7,896 nt of DNA from an uncultured Bacteroidota bacterium (GTDB taxonomy: Bacteria > Bacteroidota > Bacteroidia > Chitinophagales > Chitinophagaceae). The notes below the pieces were generated by a model. That model saw nothing but the letters and a program-made list of their open reading frames with translations, had not been told where the DNA came from and did no database searches. Of this stretch, positions 1 to 6,411 are shown in pieces. The position numbers and the translations under genes were made by a program. Every line of letters begins with the position of its first letter. Within the stretch, counting starts at the first letter, position 1. The stretch covers positions 1 to 7,896 of the forward strand of contig CAILMA010000622.1 of the NCBI GenBank assembly GCA_903835145.1. The letters run 5' to 3'.

Positions 1-6
1 ATTCCG

Positions 7-369
7 CTATAAGTTTACCAGTCTGGCTTTTTTGCCTTCCAGTTTGCCCTTCAGTTCCTGGCTTATGCCTATAAACATCTGGTCGTCGGTAAGTACTTCC
101 TCGCTGCCACCTATAAAGGTGAGGCTGGCCAGTTCCTCAAATACATCGAGGGCTTTATCGCGGTCGGCCTTGCTCATGGCGCAGTTGAGCTCATTGCGCC
201 CGGGGTTTTTAAAATAGGCTATGTGCCCATCTACTTCAAGGCCATAAATCCCCTGTTTGTATTTTGCTTTCCACCCGGCTATCTCGGTTGCGGTTGCCTG
301 CCCTATGAGCTGAAAGTCCTGCGTTGTATTGCCGCTTTCTGGGTGTGGGCTGTACGTTTTTATTTGCAT
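7..369 (-). CDS. Probable phage tail assembly chaperone
   Basis: The protein has 120 residues and no signal peptide or membrane segment. It follows the sheath and tube genes in transcription order, the slot normally held by the chaperone that keeps the tape measure protein soluble during tail assembly. What can be seen: a Trp/Lys-rich stretch (W33 to K38), a motif VDGHIAYFKNP (46-56), then MSKADRDKALDVFEEL (65-80) and FIGGSEEVLTDD (85-96), ending in a Lys-rich helix. This layout (a short 'ayfk.P' motif, a helix, a Gly-rich turn, an acidic 'tDD') matches my recollection of small tail chaperone-like proteins of Gram-positive and Bacteroidetes phages, but the family assignment is inferred from position as much as from sequence. 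The start at 369 gives the MQIKTYSP N-terminus; no convincing Shine-Dalgarno is present, as usual in Bacteroidetes. The gene ends 6 bases from the window edge and may be extended by a frameshift (see 28-33). Confidence 0.6.
   Translation of the reverse strand: MQIKTYSPHPESGNTTQDFQLIGQATATEIAGWKAKYKQGIYGLEVDGHIAYFKNPGRNELNCAMSKADRDKALDVFEELASLTFIGGSEEVLTDDQMFIGISQELKGKLEGKKARLVNL
28..33 (-). other. Possible slippery A6 tract near the chaperone 3' end
   Basis: On the coding (minus) strand the two Lys codons K113-K114 form an uninterrupted A6 run read GGC-AAA-AAA-GCC, eight codons before the TAG stop. If ribosomes slip by -1 here, the new frame (AGC CAG ACT GGT AAA CTT ATA GCG GAA) has no stop up to the window edge, whereas the +1 frame meets TAA after three codons. 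Programmed -1 frameshifting near the end of the first chaperone gene is well known in tailed phages (lambda G/GT). The heptamer is not a perfect X XXY YYZ, because the base before the As is C, so efficiency may be low and this remains a candidate. Confidence 0.3.
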
Positions 370-456
370 GTGCTTTGATTGAATTGTATGCGTGTGTAAA
401 GAAGATTTTATACCAATTAAGCATTAAAAACCGAAATCCGGCCACTGGAGTTCTCA

Positions 457-494
457 TCCCCCGCCCTCTACTGCCGCGAGCGGCAGAAGGGGGA
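457..494. repeat. Nested inverted repeat between tail tube and chaperone genes
   Basis: TCCCCC (457-462) pairs with GGGGGA (489-494) around an inner perfect stem CTGCCG (471-476) and CGGCAG (481-486) with loop CGAG. The two stems are separated by 8 nt on one side and 2 nt on the other. Neither strand shows a T-tract after the stem, so it is not a standard intrinsic terminator. It lies 74 nt after the tail tube stop in transcription order. It may protect the 3' end of the upstream message or reduce readthrough. The remainder of the 370-568 gap shows no gene. Confidence 0.5.
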
Positions 495-568
495 CATAAA
501 ATCCAACTATGATTCCGATATCAGTTATAAAAACGGAATTAATTGCTGTTCCTATCCTACTTTAGGTA

Positions 569-1000
569 CTATTCTGATTCCAGCCTGAGGAATACAATAG
601 GCAGGGTTATGTCCATGTTTTTTGCACCCTGTTCCCAGCCTTTTTCAAAGTCTTTTACTTCCACCCCTCTCAGGGTATCGGTTTGCAGTGGGCGCGCACC
701 CTGTGGTTTATAGGTGATCACGATATCGAACTGCATATCCAGTATATCGTTGCCACCTGCGGCCAGCGCAGCGCGGTTCATATCATCAAGGGCTCCTTTC
801 AGCACCTTTATCTGCCCCTCATAGGTGCGGTTGCCACCCTGTATACTTATGGGCTCGTCACCTGCGGCGTGCAGCAGTTGCTTGTCTTTTGCGGCTTTAT
901 ACTTTACACCGCGAATTTTCGTGAGCGGGGCACCGGCAAAAATCACTGCCATATCTGCCCATTCACATTCCTTGCTGTCAAAAAATGCTATTCCAGCCAT
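569..1000 (-). CDS. Phage tail tube protein
   Basis: This 143-residue protein would form the inner tube of the contractile tail, polymerising inside the sheath. Visible tube-like features are IRGVKYKAAKDKQLLHAAGD (29-48), then EPISIQGGNRTYEGQIKVLKG (49-69), the typical 'P.si..Gn..YeG.i..l' stretch of tube proteins, then the beta strand FDIVITYKP (91-99), and DTLRGVEVKDFEKGWEQGAK (108-127) followed by MDITLPIVFL (129-138), the 'm..tlp' strand near the C-terminus. Length is in the normal range for tube proteins (about 110-170 aa). It begins 91 nt after the end of the sheath gene, the conserved sheath-tube order. The start MAGIAFFDSKECEW is the only sensible one. Recognised from the overall pattern rather than a search. 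Confidence 0.85.
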   Translation of the reverse strand: MAGIAFFDSKECEWADMAVIFAGAPLTKIRGVKYKAAKDKQLLHAAGDEPISIQGGNRTYEGQIKVLKGALDDMNRAALAAGGNDILDMQFDIVITYKPQGARPLQTDTLRGVEVKDFEKGWEQGAKNMDITLPIVFLRLESE

Positions 1001-1091
1001 TGTTTTGGTTGTTAGAGGTTATTGATTTCTTATTGTTTATTCAAGGGTAAATCCTGCGTAACCGGCAGCCTTTCAACGCCTGCAGTTGTAA

Positions 1092-2276
1092 CTATGCCGC
1101 AGGGTTATTAAAGCCCAGGCTTATTTCGATATCAGTTGCGTAGCCTACAGGTACTATCTTGAGTACCACATTCAGCTGGTTTGTGCTGAGTATATTTTGG
1201 GCGGGGTCTATAAGGCAGTCCACACTGCTTATTTCCTTGCCTGCAGTCATGGTATTGTTGATCTGGTTTATGATCTGCTGGCCGAGCCATTTGCAAAAGC
1301 CTGCATCGAGGGTGCCATCAGTGTTTACAGGCACTTCATCGTCCACCTCCTGCACAAATGTGGTGTAGGCGAGTATATGGGCTTTGTCTATCACCCTTCC
1401 GTGAGCGAGGTAGTGGTAGTCGTCGGTAACAGCACTGCAGGTATCGTCGCCGGAGAAAAAATAGCCAGCTACATTAGGGTACATGAGCCAGGTAATAAAG
1501 CCTTTATCAGCTATTGTTGCCGCATCGGCAAGTACGCCTTCGAGCGCACCGGTACCAAGGTAGGCAGCAATGTTGCTGAGTGCACCTGTTCTCACCCTGC
1601 TCACTTTCCGCATAACGGGGATGGCAGAAATACGGCCCAGAAGCAACCCGAGACAAGCGGCAATACCCGTGCCGGTATCACCAAGCAAAACGGCTGTACG
1701 GTTGTTGGTAGTACCAGCGGTAAGGTCCGTAAGGCTTGCTGCATTGTTGTTGTAAGAAGTGGCCCCGATCACAGCCCTGAATGGCTTTTGTGCGGCGAAG
1801 AAATCGCTTGCGAGTACCGCCATGTTGGTAGCTGCGTTGTACACTTCCTGGTTCAGGCCGTGGGTAACGGTGGTGGTAATGGTGAGTGTAGTTGCCACAG
1901 CTGCATCATCACTCATGATGCCCAACACCTTAATTTTTCCCTGTGCAAAATTGAGGAGTTTCTTGGCTCCGTTAGCGTTAGTATGATCGGCCATATCGCT
2001 CACCTTCATAGTCGGTGGCGCAAGCATAAGGTAGAGCTGGGCACCAGCGCCGGCCTCATCGTAATATTCCTTTACCTGCCGCCAGGCAAAGGGGTTAGCG
2101 CTCTCGGTTATGCCCTGCACGGTGAGGTTGGCAAGGCTGGTGACCAGCAATGGCGTGCCGGCGGTATAGCCGCCCGTATCCGTGATGCCGGTAAGTACCA
2201 TACCGGTAATGCCGTCATTGGTCTGGAGCGTGGCTCCAAGCTGGCCGTTGGCCAGCGTTATGTTTACTGTTCCCAT
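1092..2276 (-). CDS. Phage contractile tail sheath protein (DUF2586-like)
   Basis: The 394-residue protein is the likely sheath subunit, which contracts to drive the tube through the host envelope. The N-terminus (MGTVNITLANGQLGATLQ) and the following FAWRQVKEYYDEAGAGAQLYLML block (63-85) are typical of sheath proteins of the DUF2586 type found in Mu-like and Bacteroidetes phages. The middle carries Gly/Ala/Thr-rich beta-type sequence with GDTGTGIAACLGLLLGRIS near residues 199-217. The C-terminal 100 residues (from about 296) carry FVQEVDDEVPVNTDGTLD, CKWLGQQIINQINNTMTAG and a terminal VVLKIVPVGYATDIEISLGF, the usual sheath C-terminal domain that interlocks neighbouring subunits. It is slightly short compared with larger myovirus sheaths but normal for this type. 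The strand opposite carries a long open frame (1197-2288) that I regard as a shadow. DUF2586 membership is recollection; the sheath call is strong. Confidence 0.85.
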   Translation of the reverse strand: MGTVNITLANGQLGATLQTNDGITGMVLTGITDTGGYTAGTPLLVTSLANLTVQGITESANPFAWRQVKEYYDEAGAGAQLYLMLAPPTMKVSDMADHTNANGAKKLLNFAQGKIKVLGIMSDDAAVATTLTITTTVTHGLNQEVYNAATNMAVLASDFFAAQKPFRAVIGATSYNNNAASLTDLTAGTTNNRTAVLLGDTGTGIAACLGLLLGRISAIPVMRKVSRVRTGALSNIAAYLGTGALEGVLADAATIADKGFITWLMYPNVAGYFFSGDDTCSAVTDDYHYLAHGRVIDKAHILAYTTFVQEVDDEVPVNTDGTLDAGFCKWLGQQIINQINNTMTAGKEISSVDCLIDPAQNILSTNQLNVVLKIVPVGYATDIEISLGFNNPAA

Positions 2277-2310
2277 AGGAGTAAGTAGTGTTGCTTAGTG
2301 AAGAATAAAA

Positions 2311-2419
2311 GACAATGGATTCCGGCCAGGCAGGAAAAATTAGCGGAGTAAATTCGGCGGGACACAAAGCTGAACAATAGCCTGTTCAGGGCTTGCTATA
2401 CACACCGGAATCCACTGTC
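2311..2419. repeat. Nested inverted repeat between 78-aa gene and sheath gene
   Basis: The arms GACAATGGATTCCGG (2311-2325) and CCGGAATCCACTGTC (2405-2419) match at 14 of 15 positions. Inside them lies a second hairpin, CTGAACA ATAGCC TGTTCAG. The outer stem begins 3 nt after the stop of the 78-aa gene in transcription order and ends 35 nt before the sheath start, so it fills most of the intergenic space. No T-tract follows on the minus strand, and I see no target-site duplication that would mark it as a small mobile element. It is likely an RNA structure in the leader of the sheath gene. Confidence 0.6.
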
Positions 2420-2421
2420 AG

Positions 2422-2658
2422 TTATGCGTTGAATATTGTTTCGTCGTCTGTATTGAGTTGAGCGATGGACCATGCTGTGGAAACCGAATTCAGCAGTGCC
2501 TGTTCTGATTCTGCATTGGTCATCGTTCTTATTGTGTGATCTCGCAGCGTAGCTGCATGTTTCCTGGCATTGGGCCGCTTATAAAAGGCCAGGTTATCGC
2601 TGGTGAGGTACACCATGTCCCGGGCTGCATTTCTTGTTGTGGTGGCGGGGTTTCTCAT
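2422..2658 (-). CDS. Small phage protein of unknown function
   Basis: The 78-residue product has no signal peptide, membrane segment or catalytic motif. Its centre MVYLTSDNLAFYKRPNARKHAATLRDHTIRTMT (15-47) resembles a short motif I recall from small Bacteroidetes phage proteins (tSDg..F...  ..A..HA..L.d..v), which have no assigned role. The C-terminal half is acidic and helical (AESEQALLNSVSTAW). The M15 codon (start at 2616) is a plausible alternative beginning, since the first 14 residues are Thr/Asn/Arg-rich and less protein-like. It lies 40 nt after the endolysin stop in transcription order and directly before the stem-loop preceding the sheath gene, so it is probably cotranscribed with virion genes. 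A connector or head-completion role is possible but not shown. Confidence 0.6.
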   Translation of the reverse strand: MRNPATTTRNAARDMVYLTSDNLAFYKRPNARKHAATLRDHTIRTMTNAESEQALLNSVSTAWSIAQLNTDDETIFNA

Positions 2659-2698
2659 ATTCCTTGTTGTTTGTATTGGGGGTATCAGCTCACTATTG

Positions 2699-3199
2699 CT
2701 AAACGGCGTAGTTTATAAAGCCCTGCAGGTTAGCATCTGTTAGCTTGCGCACATGGCGCACTACTTCGTAACCTTCGCGGCTGCCGTCGGTATTGCTGTT
2801 GCCTTCAATGGTGGTGTAGGTCCCTTCTTTCACATCTACCTTTTCTACAATTCCGGTATGCCCCGTTGCCCTGCCGAAGAGCAGTATGAATTGCATTCCG
2901 GGCTGCAGCAGTGCCGGGTTTTTTAACGCGTCCTGCCGGGGTATCTTCCTGTGTTCAGAGGTTCGGTTCCAACAGTACAGTACACCGGCGGTTTTCACCA
3001 CAGGGTTTACTGCCGCACATAAGGTTGCTGCCTTTTGGTAGCACCAGTACACTAATGCCTGGCACCATGCGAAACCGGGTCGCAACCCTGCTGCTTTCAG
3101 GTATTCGTTCACGACCGGCCCACTATTTGAGCCACGGGGCTCTTCCTGCACACCAAGCTGGCTTTGCGCCTGTTCCAGTGCTTGTTGGGTAAGTAACAT
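2699..3199 (-). CDS. CHAP-like peptidoglycan hydrolase (endolysin)
   Basis: The 166-residue protein fits the CHAP/NlpC-P60 superfamily of cysteine amidases or endopeptidases that cut cell-wall peptide bonds. The expected nucleophile is C46 in GFAWCQALVYWCY (42-54), the His is H114 in ATGHTGIVEK (111-120), and the polar third residue is E132 or N134 in IEGNSN (131-136). The preamble LEQAQSQLGVQEEPRGSNSGP (8-28) is the common lead-in of phage endolysins of this type. There is no signal peptide, so it would need a holin or another route to reach the wall. It lacks a C-terminal wall-binding domain, consistent with a Gram-negative host. It follows the 144-aa unknown gene and the membrane/coiled-coil gene, forming a likely lysis group. 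It could alternatively be a virion-associated hydrolase, but the lack of fusion to tail domains favours lysis. Confidence 0.85.
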   Translation of the reverse strand: MLLTQQALEQAQSQLGVQEEPRGSNSGPVVNEYLKAAGLRPGFAWCQALVYWCYQKAATLCAAVNPVVKTAGVLYCWNRTSEHRKIPRQDALKNPALLQPGMQFILLFGRATGHTGIVEKVDVKEGTYTTIEGNSNTDGSREGYEVVRHVRKLTDANLQGFINYAV

Positions 3200-3273
3200 A
3201 GCTGATGATTAAAAATGAATGATTGAGTTTTTGCGGTTTGTGTATTCCCGTGTTTAGCGAGCATACTGATATC

Positions 3274-3708
3274 CTATTTGCTCTTTGAGGCTGTGTATTT
3301 TGCCTGAGTGAAGAGGTCATAAAGACTCTGCGCAAGGCGCTGCCCATCGAGCGTACCTGCGAGGAGGCTGGCAAGTTTTTGCAGTATTGCCTGTTGCAGT
3401 TGAGGATCGCGAAGTTGCAGCTGCTGCAGGAAGCACTTCAGCTTGTCGTTGAGGTCGGCATACAGTTTGCAACTATCAGCAATAGCGAGTGCCTCCACTG
3501 CTGTTCCGAGTGCCGCGATGAGCTCCTTGCGGATAGCGTCATCGACGTTTCCGGGTATAATTGCCGTAATAATATCACCTACGGGCGAAGCAATAATGTT
3601 GCTGATAGCTGTGGTGACTGCAAGTGCCGTTTCTATATGTGCATCCAAATAACTATCGAACTGGCTGAGCAGCATCTTGTAACTGCTCTTCAATTTTGAA
3701 CAAAGCAT
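3274..3708 (-). CDS. Unknown phage protein, 144 aa, between membrane protein and endolysin
   Basis: I cannot name a family for this protein. It is almost entirely helical in character. After a Lys-rich start it has a hydrophobic stretch ALAVTTAISNIIASPVGDIITAIIPG (28-53) ending in the turn PGNVDDAIRKEL (52-63), which I recall as a recurring motif in small Bacteroidetes phage proteins. Then come helices LIAALGTAVEALAIA (63-77), DLNDKLKCFLQQLQLRDPQLQQAILQKLASLLA (85-117) and DGQRLAQSLYDLFTQAK (121-137). M12 (start at 3675) is an alternative initiator. The hydrophobic segment is broken by Ser, Pro and Asp, so one clear transmembrane helix is doubtful. The place between a membrane/coiled-coil gene and an endolysin makes a lysis function (holin or accessory) possible, but nothing in the sequence proves it. 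Confidence 0.65.
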   Translation of the reverse strand: MLCSKLKSSYKMLLSQFDSYLDAHIETALAVTTAISNIIASPVGDIITAIIPGNVDDAIRKELIAALGTAVEALAIADSCKLYADLNDKLKCFLQQLQLRDPQLQQAILQKLASLLAGTLDGQRLAQSLYDLFTQAKYTASKSK

Positions 3709-3780
3709 TTCTTATGATTTTAGGGTGATTTACTGAAGATTGTACGTTGATGATATAGTCTAATGGGAGAGCGAAATGCT

Positions 3781-4050
3781 TCAACTACCGGCGTGCTGGT
3801 TAAGCTCAATAGAACGAATGCGATTGGCGAGCTTATGCAGGCGGCGGTTCACTATGGCATCCTGCTCCTGCAGGTTTTTGATTTGTTCGTTGAGAACTGT
3901 GGTGGTATGTGTGAGCTGCTTGAGCTCCGTCACAATATCATCGAGCCGGCGAATAACCTGGGCCGTAACCACCTTTATAATATAGCCTATAATTGCCGCC
4001 ATAGTACCGGCAGCCGCAATAAGTATCCATGTCTTTAATTCCGTTTCCAT
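3781..4050 (-). CDS. Small membrane protein with coiled coil (holin/spanin or DUF2730-like)
   Basis: The 89-residue product has one N-terminal transmembrane helix (about 8-28, ILIAAAGTMAAIIGYIIKVV) preceded by an acidic and a Lys residue, then a long heptad-type coiled coil (about 33-83, IRRLDDIVTELKQL to LHKLANRIRSIEL). The topology, an N-terminal anchor with a helical body, resembles phage inner-membrane spanins (Rz type) and also the DUF2730-type proteins of Mu-like phages. XhlA-type proteins have the membrane segment at the other end, so they fit less well. It lies between the capsid gene and the 144-aa/endolysin pair. The stem-loop at 4075-4135 separates it from the capsid gene. A membrane role in lysis is a reasonable inference; no partner outer-membrane spanin lipoprotein is visible nearby. 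Confidence 0.7.
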   Translation of the reverse strand: METELKTWILIAAAGTMAAIIGYIIKVVTAQVIRRLDDIVTELKQLTHTTTVLNEQIKNLQEQDAIVNRRLHKLANRIRSIELNQHAGS

Positions 4051-4074
4051 TGAATTGTGATAAGGTTTATAGAG

Positions 4075-4135
4075 CGACAGCTCCAGAACATTTTATATAA
4101 CTACCTACCTGTAGGTAGTTATCCCGGAGCTGTCG
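4075..4135. repeat. Large two-stem inverted repeat after the major capsid gene
   Basis: An outer perfect 10-bp stem CGACAGCTCC (4075-4084) / GGAGCTGTCG (4126-4135) encloses an inner perfect 12-bp palindrome, ATAACTACCTAC (4097-4108) / GTAGGTAGTTAT (4111-4122). The stems are joined by 12 nt on one side and CCC on the other. It begins 7 nt after the capsid stop in transcription order. On the minus strand the T-rich run precedes the stem rather than following it, so it is not a normal intrinsic terminator. It could stabilise the capsid mRNA 3' end, limit readthrough, or bind a protein. Confidence 0.75.
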
Positions 4136-4142
4136 TAAAAAA

Positions 4143-5057
4143 TTATGCCGATGCTGCCTGGATAATAGCCATTACACCCTTGGCATCAGACCTGCGAAGC
4201 CGGCCACCCATGCGCACACTTATGCTGTATACATTGCCATAGTATGATGGGTCGTCGATGCGCTCAAAGAACTTGATGTTACCCACAGCGCGCTCCAGTG
4301 CATCGGTTTGCCAGCACAGTACGGCATCGTTGTCAGTAACCGCAGCTGAAGCGCCATAGGCATTCACTACAGGCGTGGTATCATTGGTGTAGGTAACAAC
4401 CCCGCTGCGCATCATTATGTTGAAACCAAACAACCTGCCCAGTACACCATCTTTCACATTGTACGCCGCACTGAAATCGCGGTACTCGGTGATAGAGAGG
4501 TCATCAGTAAGCTGCTGAAACATATCGGCGCTTATGAGTGCATACCTGTTTTCCATGGGCACATTCTGCTTATTGAGCTGTAGTTGTGCCGCTTTAAGAT
4601 CCTTGCTGGTAAAGAGTTTCCGGTTACCGGTAGTGCCTGCGAGGTGTGTGGCCACTGCGCCACCGGTTGTGCGCAGCATAGATGTAGCACCAGCCGGTGA
4701 CCACGAAACAAGTATGTTATCGGCTATAGTCTGGCGCAGTGAAGACTGATACTCTGATAGTACACTCTCCCTTTTGTTGTAGCTGAGCTCTATAGTCTCG
4801 GCATAGGGTATCAGTATTGGGTCAGTAGTATATTCATCCAGAGAGTAGGTGATATCAGTATCTGTGCGCTGCACTACCGTAGCCGGCAGCGAAGATCTGT
4901 TTTTCTGGATATTGGGCTGTGCTCCGGCCTGGGGTATGTGTACTACCCTGCCCTGTAGTACATATTGTCCTGCATCTGTTGATGCCAGCAGGAACTCATT
5001 GTTTTTAAACAGGTTCCCTTCGATATGGTCCTGCCATATCTCTCTTTGAATTGCCAT
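4143..5057 (-). CDS. Phage major capsid protein
   Basis: The 304-residue protein is the likely shell subunit of the HK97 fold. Signs are the N-terminal IWQDHIEGNLFKNNEFL (7-23), the strand-rich DTDITYSLDEYTTDPILIPYAET (66-88) typical of capsids of this group, the helical 'backbone' segment with ALISADMFQQLTDD (173-186), and the near-universal turn VKDGVLGRLFGFNIMMRSG (201-219). The C-terminal part (SYYGNVYSISVRMGGRLRRSDAKGV, 271-295) is a typical last strand where the subunit contacts its neighbours. The length is normal for a small capsid subunit with no separate delta domain. It lies downstream of the protease/scaffold gene, the conserved order in which the protease trims the shell during maturation. 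No decoration protein gene is visible in the 224-nt gap. Recognised from pattern, not from a search. Confidence 0.88.
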   Translation of the reverse strand: MAIQREIWQDHIEGNLFKNNEFLLASTDAGQYVLQGRVVHIPQAGAQPNIQKNRSSLPATVVQRTDTDITYSLDEYTTDPILIPYAETIELSYNKRESVLSEYQSSLRQTIADNILVSWSPAGATSMLRTTGGAVATHLAGTTGNRKLFTSKDLKAAQLQLNKQNVPMENRYALISADMFQQLTDDLSITEYRDFSAAYNVKDGVLGRLFGFNIMMRSGVVTYTNDTTPVVNAYGASAAVTDNDAVLCWQTDALERAVGNIKFFERIDDPSYYGNVYSISVRMGGRLRRSDAKGVMAIIQAASA

Positions 5058-5281
5058 AATGGTATTGGTTTTATAAGAAAAGATGAATGAATGAAAATGT
5101 GGAGCTGAGGTGCATGGCTATGCCAGCGGTGCACTTGGGACGGGCACATAAATGCAGCATTGCCTTGCTCAGGCTATCAGTTTATTAATTGTATGGTTGT
5201 GTGCGGAAGGTAATTGCCACTACTGGCGGTGGGTAACTTATCGTTTAGATATAGGTGAAAGAAGGCAGGATAGCGGAAAAA
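5058..5281. other. Intergenic gap between protease and capsid genes, no gene seen
   Basis: This 224-base stretch has no credible reading frame on either strand. I found no Bacteroidetes-type promoter (TTTG, about 20 nt, TAnnTTTG) on the minus strand and no strong terminator hairpin. It contains only a short palindrome, TGGCTATGCCA. It is probably the long leader of the capsid message, possibly with a weak internal promoter that I cannot identify by eye. Confidence 0.5.
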
Positions 5282-6271
5282 TCAGGCTGCAAATTTCTTA
5301 TCGAAAATGCATTTGTAACGGGTAGGATCAGCAGCGCGTAGCTCTTTCAATTTTTTGCCAGTGGGGTCGTTTTTCTCGTAGTCGTCCCATTCCCATTGTG
5401 CTTCAGAATTGTCCTGCCTGGCCTTGAGATTTTCAGCAATGGAGCGGTAGGCAGGCATGGCGGCGATGAGCTCTTTGAGGGCGGCAGGGTTCCCGGCATA
5501 ATCGGCTGCAAGCCGTTGCCGCAGTGCAACCGTAATTTTACGGTCTTCCAATGCCCTATCAAGCAATGCACTCACTTCCTGTGCGGTACGGGTGGTATGC
5601 AGGTCATCAAGCTGGCCTTGCAGCGTTAGTTTTTCAGCCCGTAGTGTCCCATTTTCTAACTCCAGCACAGCGGCTTTTGTGCTGAGGTTTTTTACGGCTT
5701 CCAACACTGCATCTTCATTTGCGCTGTTCGAAAGGGATAGGGCTGCTGTGAGTGCCGGTAACGTAGTGCTTGTACTACTGTGTAGTAGTGAAGCTGGTGT
5801 GCTCAGGTCCATCAGTTTTATCTCATTTTCCTGCGCATCGTAAAGCGCCGTCAGGGCGTTGCAGTTACCAGGTATATCTACAAGGCTGCACTCCTTATTG
5901 TACCATTTTGTAATGGTGGGCCCTGTTTGTCCCGGCAGCATGAGCTCGGGGTCAGTGCTGTATTCCAGCACTACTATGTGGCCCACCGATGCCGCATTCA
6001 GGAAACCATTTTCGGCCTCATCGCAGGTCTGCTGGCCGCGGGCATTGGCGCAGTTGATCACCGGTGTTCCCAGTACCTGATCGTCCTCTACCTTCAGGTC
6101 TTCCCACTTAAGTGCTATACCATCTTCGCGGCGGTGCATATAGTAGCCAATGGGGTTCTTCCTGAATGCATCGAGCTGGTAACCAGAGGTGAGCAGCCGG
6201 AACCCGTACACATTCACGGAGCTGTCTGAAAGCACGTACTGGCGGTCTATTTTCTTGAATTTCTCTGTCAT
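5282..6271 (-). CDS. Phage prohead protease with C-terminal scaffold-like region
   Basis: The 329-residue product (start at 6271, MTEKFKKIDRQYV) combines a capsid maturation protease with a scaffold-like tail. Candidate active-site residues are H46 in YYMHRREDG (43-51) and S95 in AASVGH (93-98). The signature ECSLVDIPGNCNALT (127-141) matches the 'E.SlVd.PaN' block of caudovirus prohead proteases. After about residue 160 a Ser/Thr-rich linker leads into a coiled coil (about 185-245, ALEAVKNL through LENGTLRAEKLTLQGQLDDL), then helices, with Trp/Asp-rich QWEWDDYEK near the end. Mu-type proteases likewise carry scaffold sequence at the C-terminus. An upstream ATG at 6328 would add 19 residues, but it overlaps the predicted promoter and lacks protein-like character, so I prefer 6271. 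This is the first gene of the minus-strand unit and directly follows the 75-bp element. Confidence 0.85.
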   Translation of the reverse strand: MTEKFKKIDRQYVLSDSSVNVYGFRLLTSGYQLDAFRKNPIGYYMHRREDGIALKWEDLKVEDDQVLGTPVINCANARGQQTCDEAENGFLNAASVGHIVVLEYSTDPELMLPGQTGPTITKWYNKECSLVDIPGNCNALTALYDAQENEIKLMDLSTPASLLHSSTSTTLPALTAALSLSNSANEDAVLEAVKNLSTKAAVLELENGTLRAEKLTLQGQLDDLHTTRTAQEVSALLDRALEDRKITVALRQRLAADYAGNPAALKELIAAMPAYRSIAENLKARQDNSEAQWEWDDYEKNDPTGKKLKELRAADPTRYKCIFDKKFAA

Positions 6272-6297
6272 AATAGAAACTTCGTTGTTTTGCGATA

Positions 6298-6329
6298 CAA
6301 AGGTGAAGCTGATTTTCGCCCTCAACAAA
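6298..6329 (-). promoter_or_regulatory. Candidate promoter of the minus-strand structural gene unit
   Basis: On the minus strand TTTG (6329-6326) is followed after 20 nt by CACCTTTG (6305-6298), which matches the Bacteroidetes -7 pattern TAnnTTTG except for its first base. It lies exactly 7 nt beyond the 75-bp element, the same offset as the promoter candidate at 7493-7524. Transcription would begin near 6291, giving a leader of about 20 nt before the ATG at 6271. Confidence 0.5.
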
Positions 6330-6336
6330 TCGCGGA

Positions 6337-6411
6337 TTTATGGTGGTACACTTTCTGTACCATCATGGTACCGTTTTGTGTACCATCATAAAAATTAGTT
6401 TGGTGGATAAC
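6337..6411 (-). promoter_or_regulatory. 75-bp paired regulatory element, copy 1
   Basis: Read on the minus strand, this begins with GTTATCCACCAAA, then an A/T-rich spacer, then four half-sites close to ATGRTRGTAC: ATGATGGTAC, the inverted GTACCATGAT, ATGATGGTAC and the inverted GTACCACCAT, with gaps of 8 nt and 7 nt (AGAAAGT) inside the two dyads. GTACCATGATGGTAC in the middle is itself a palindrome shared by both dyads. It is 61/75 identical, without gaps, to the reverse-oriented copy at 7411-7485. Half of the differences lie in the first dyad's spacer, which fits conservation of protein contacts. Its place just upstream of the -33 element suggests an activator site. Confidence 0.8.

Noticed and set aside
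236..457. Minus-strand frame overlapping the chaperone gene start
   Set aside because: It overlaps the chaperone gene in another frame and its product has no recognisable pattern.
1197..2288. Long open frame of 363 codons on the plus strand
   Set aside because: It lies opposite the tail sheath gene, its protein is Cys/His/Gly-rich without recognisable domains, and the sheath frame is convincing.
4075..4135. Intrinsic terminator
   Set aside because: The T-rich run on the minus strand precedes the stem rather than following it, and the plus strand has an A-run after it, so neither direction gives the usual stem plus T-tract.
4943..5149. Small minus-strand frame upstream of the capsid gene
   Set aside because: It overlaps the capsid start in a different frame and has no credible protein features.
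6272..6328. Longer protease start at 6328
   Set aside because: The extra 19 residues do not look like part of the protein and would overlap the predicted promoter; MTEKFKKIDRQ at 6271 is the better start.
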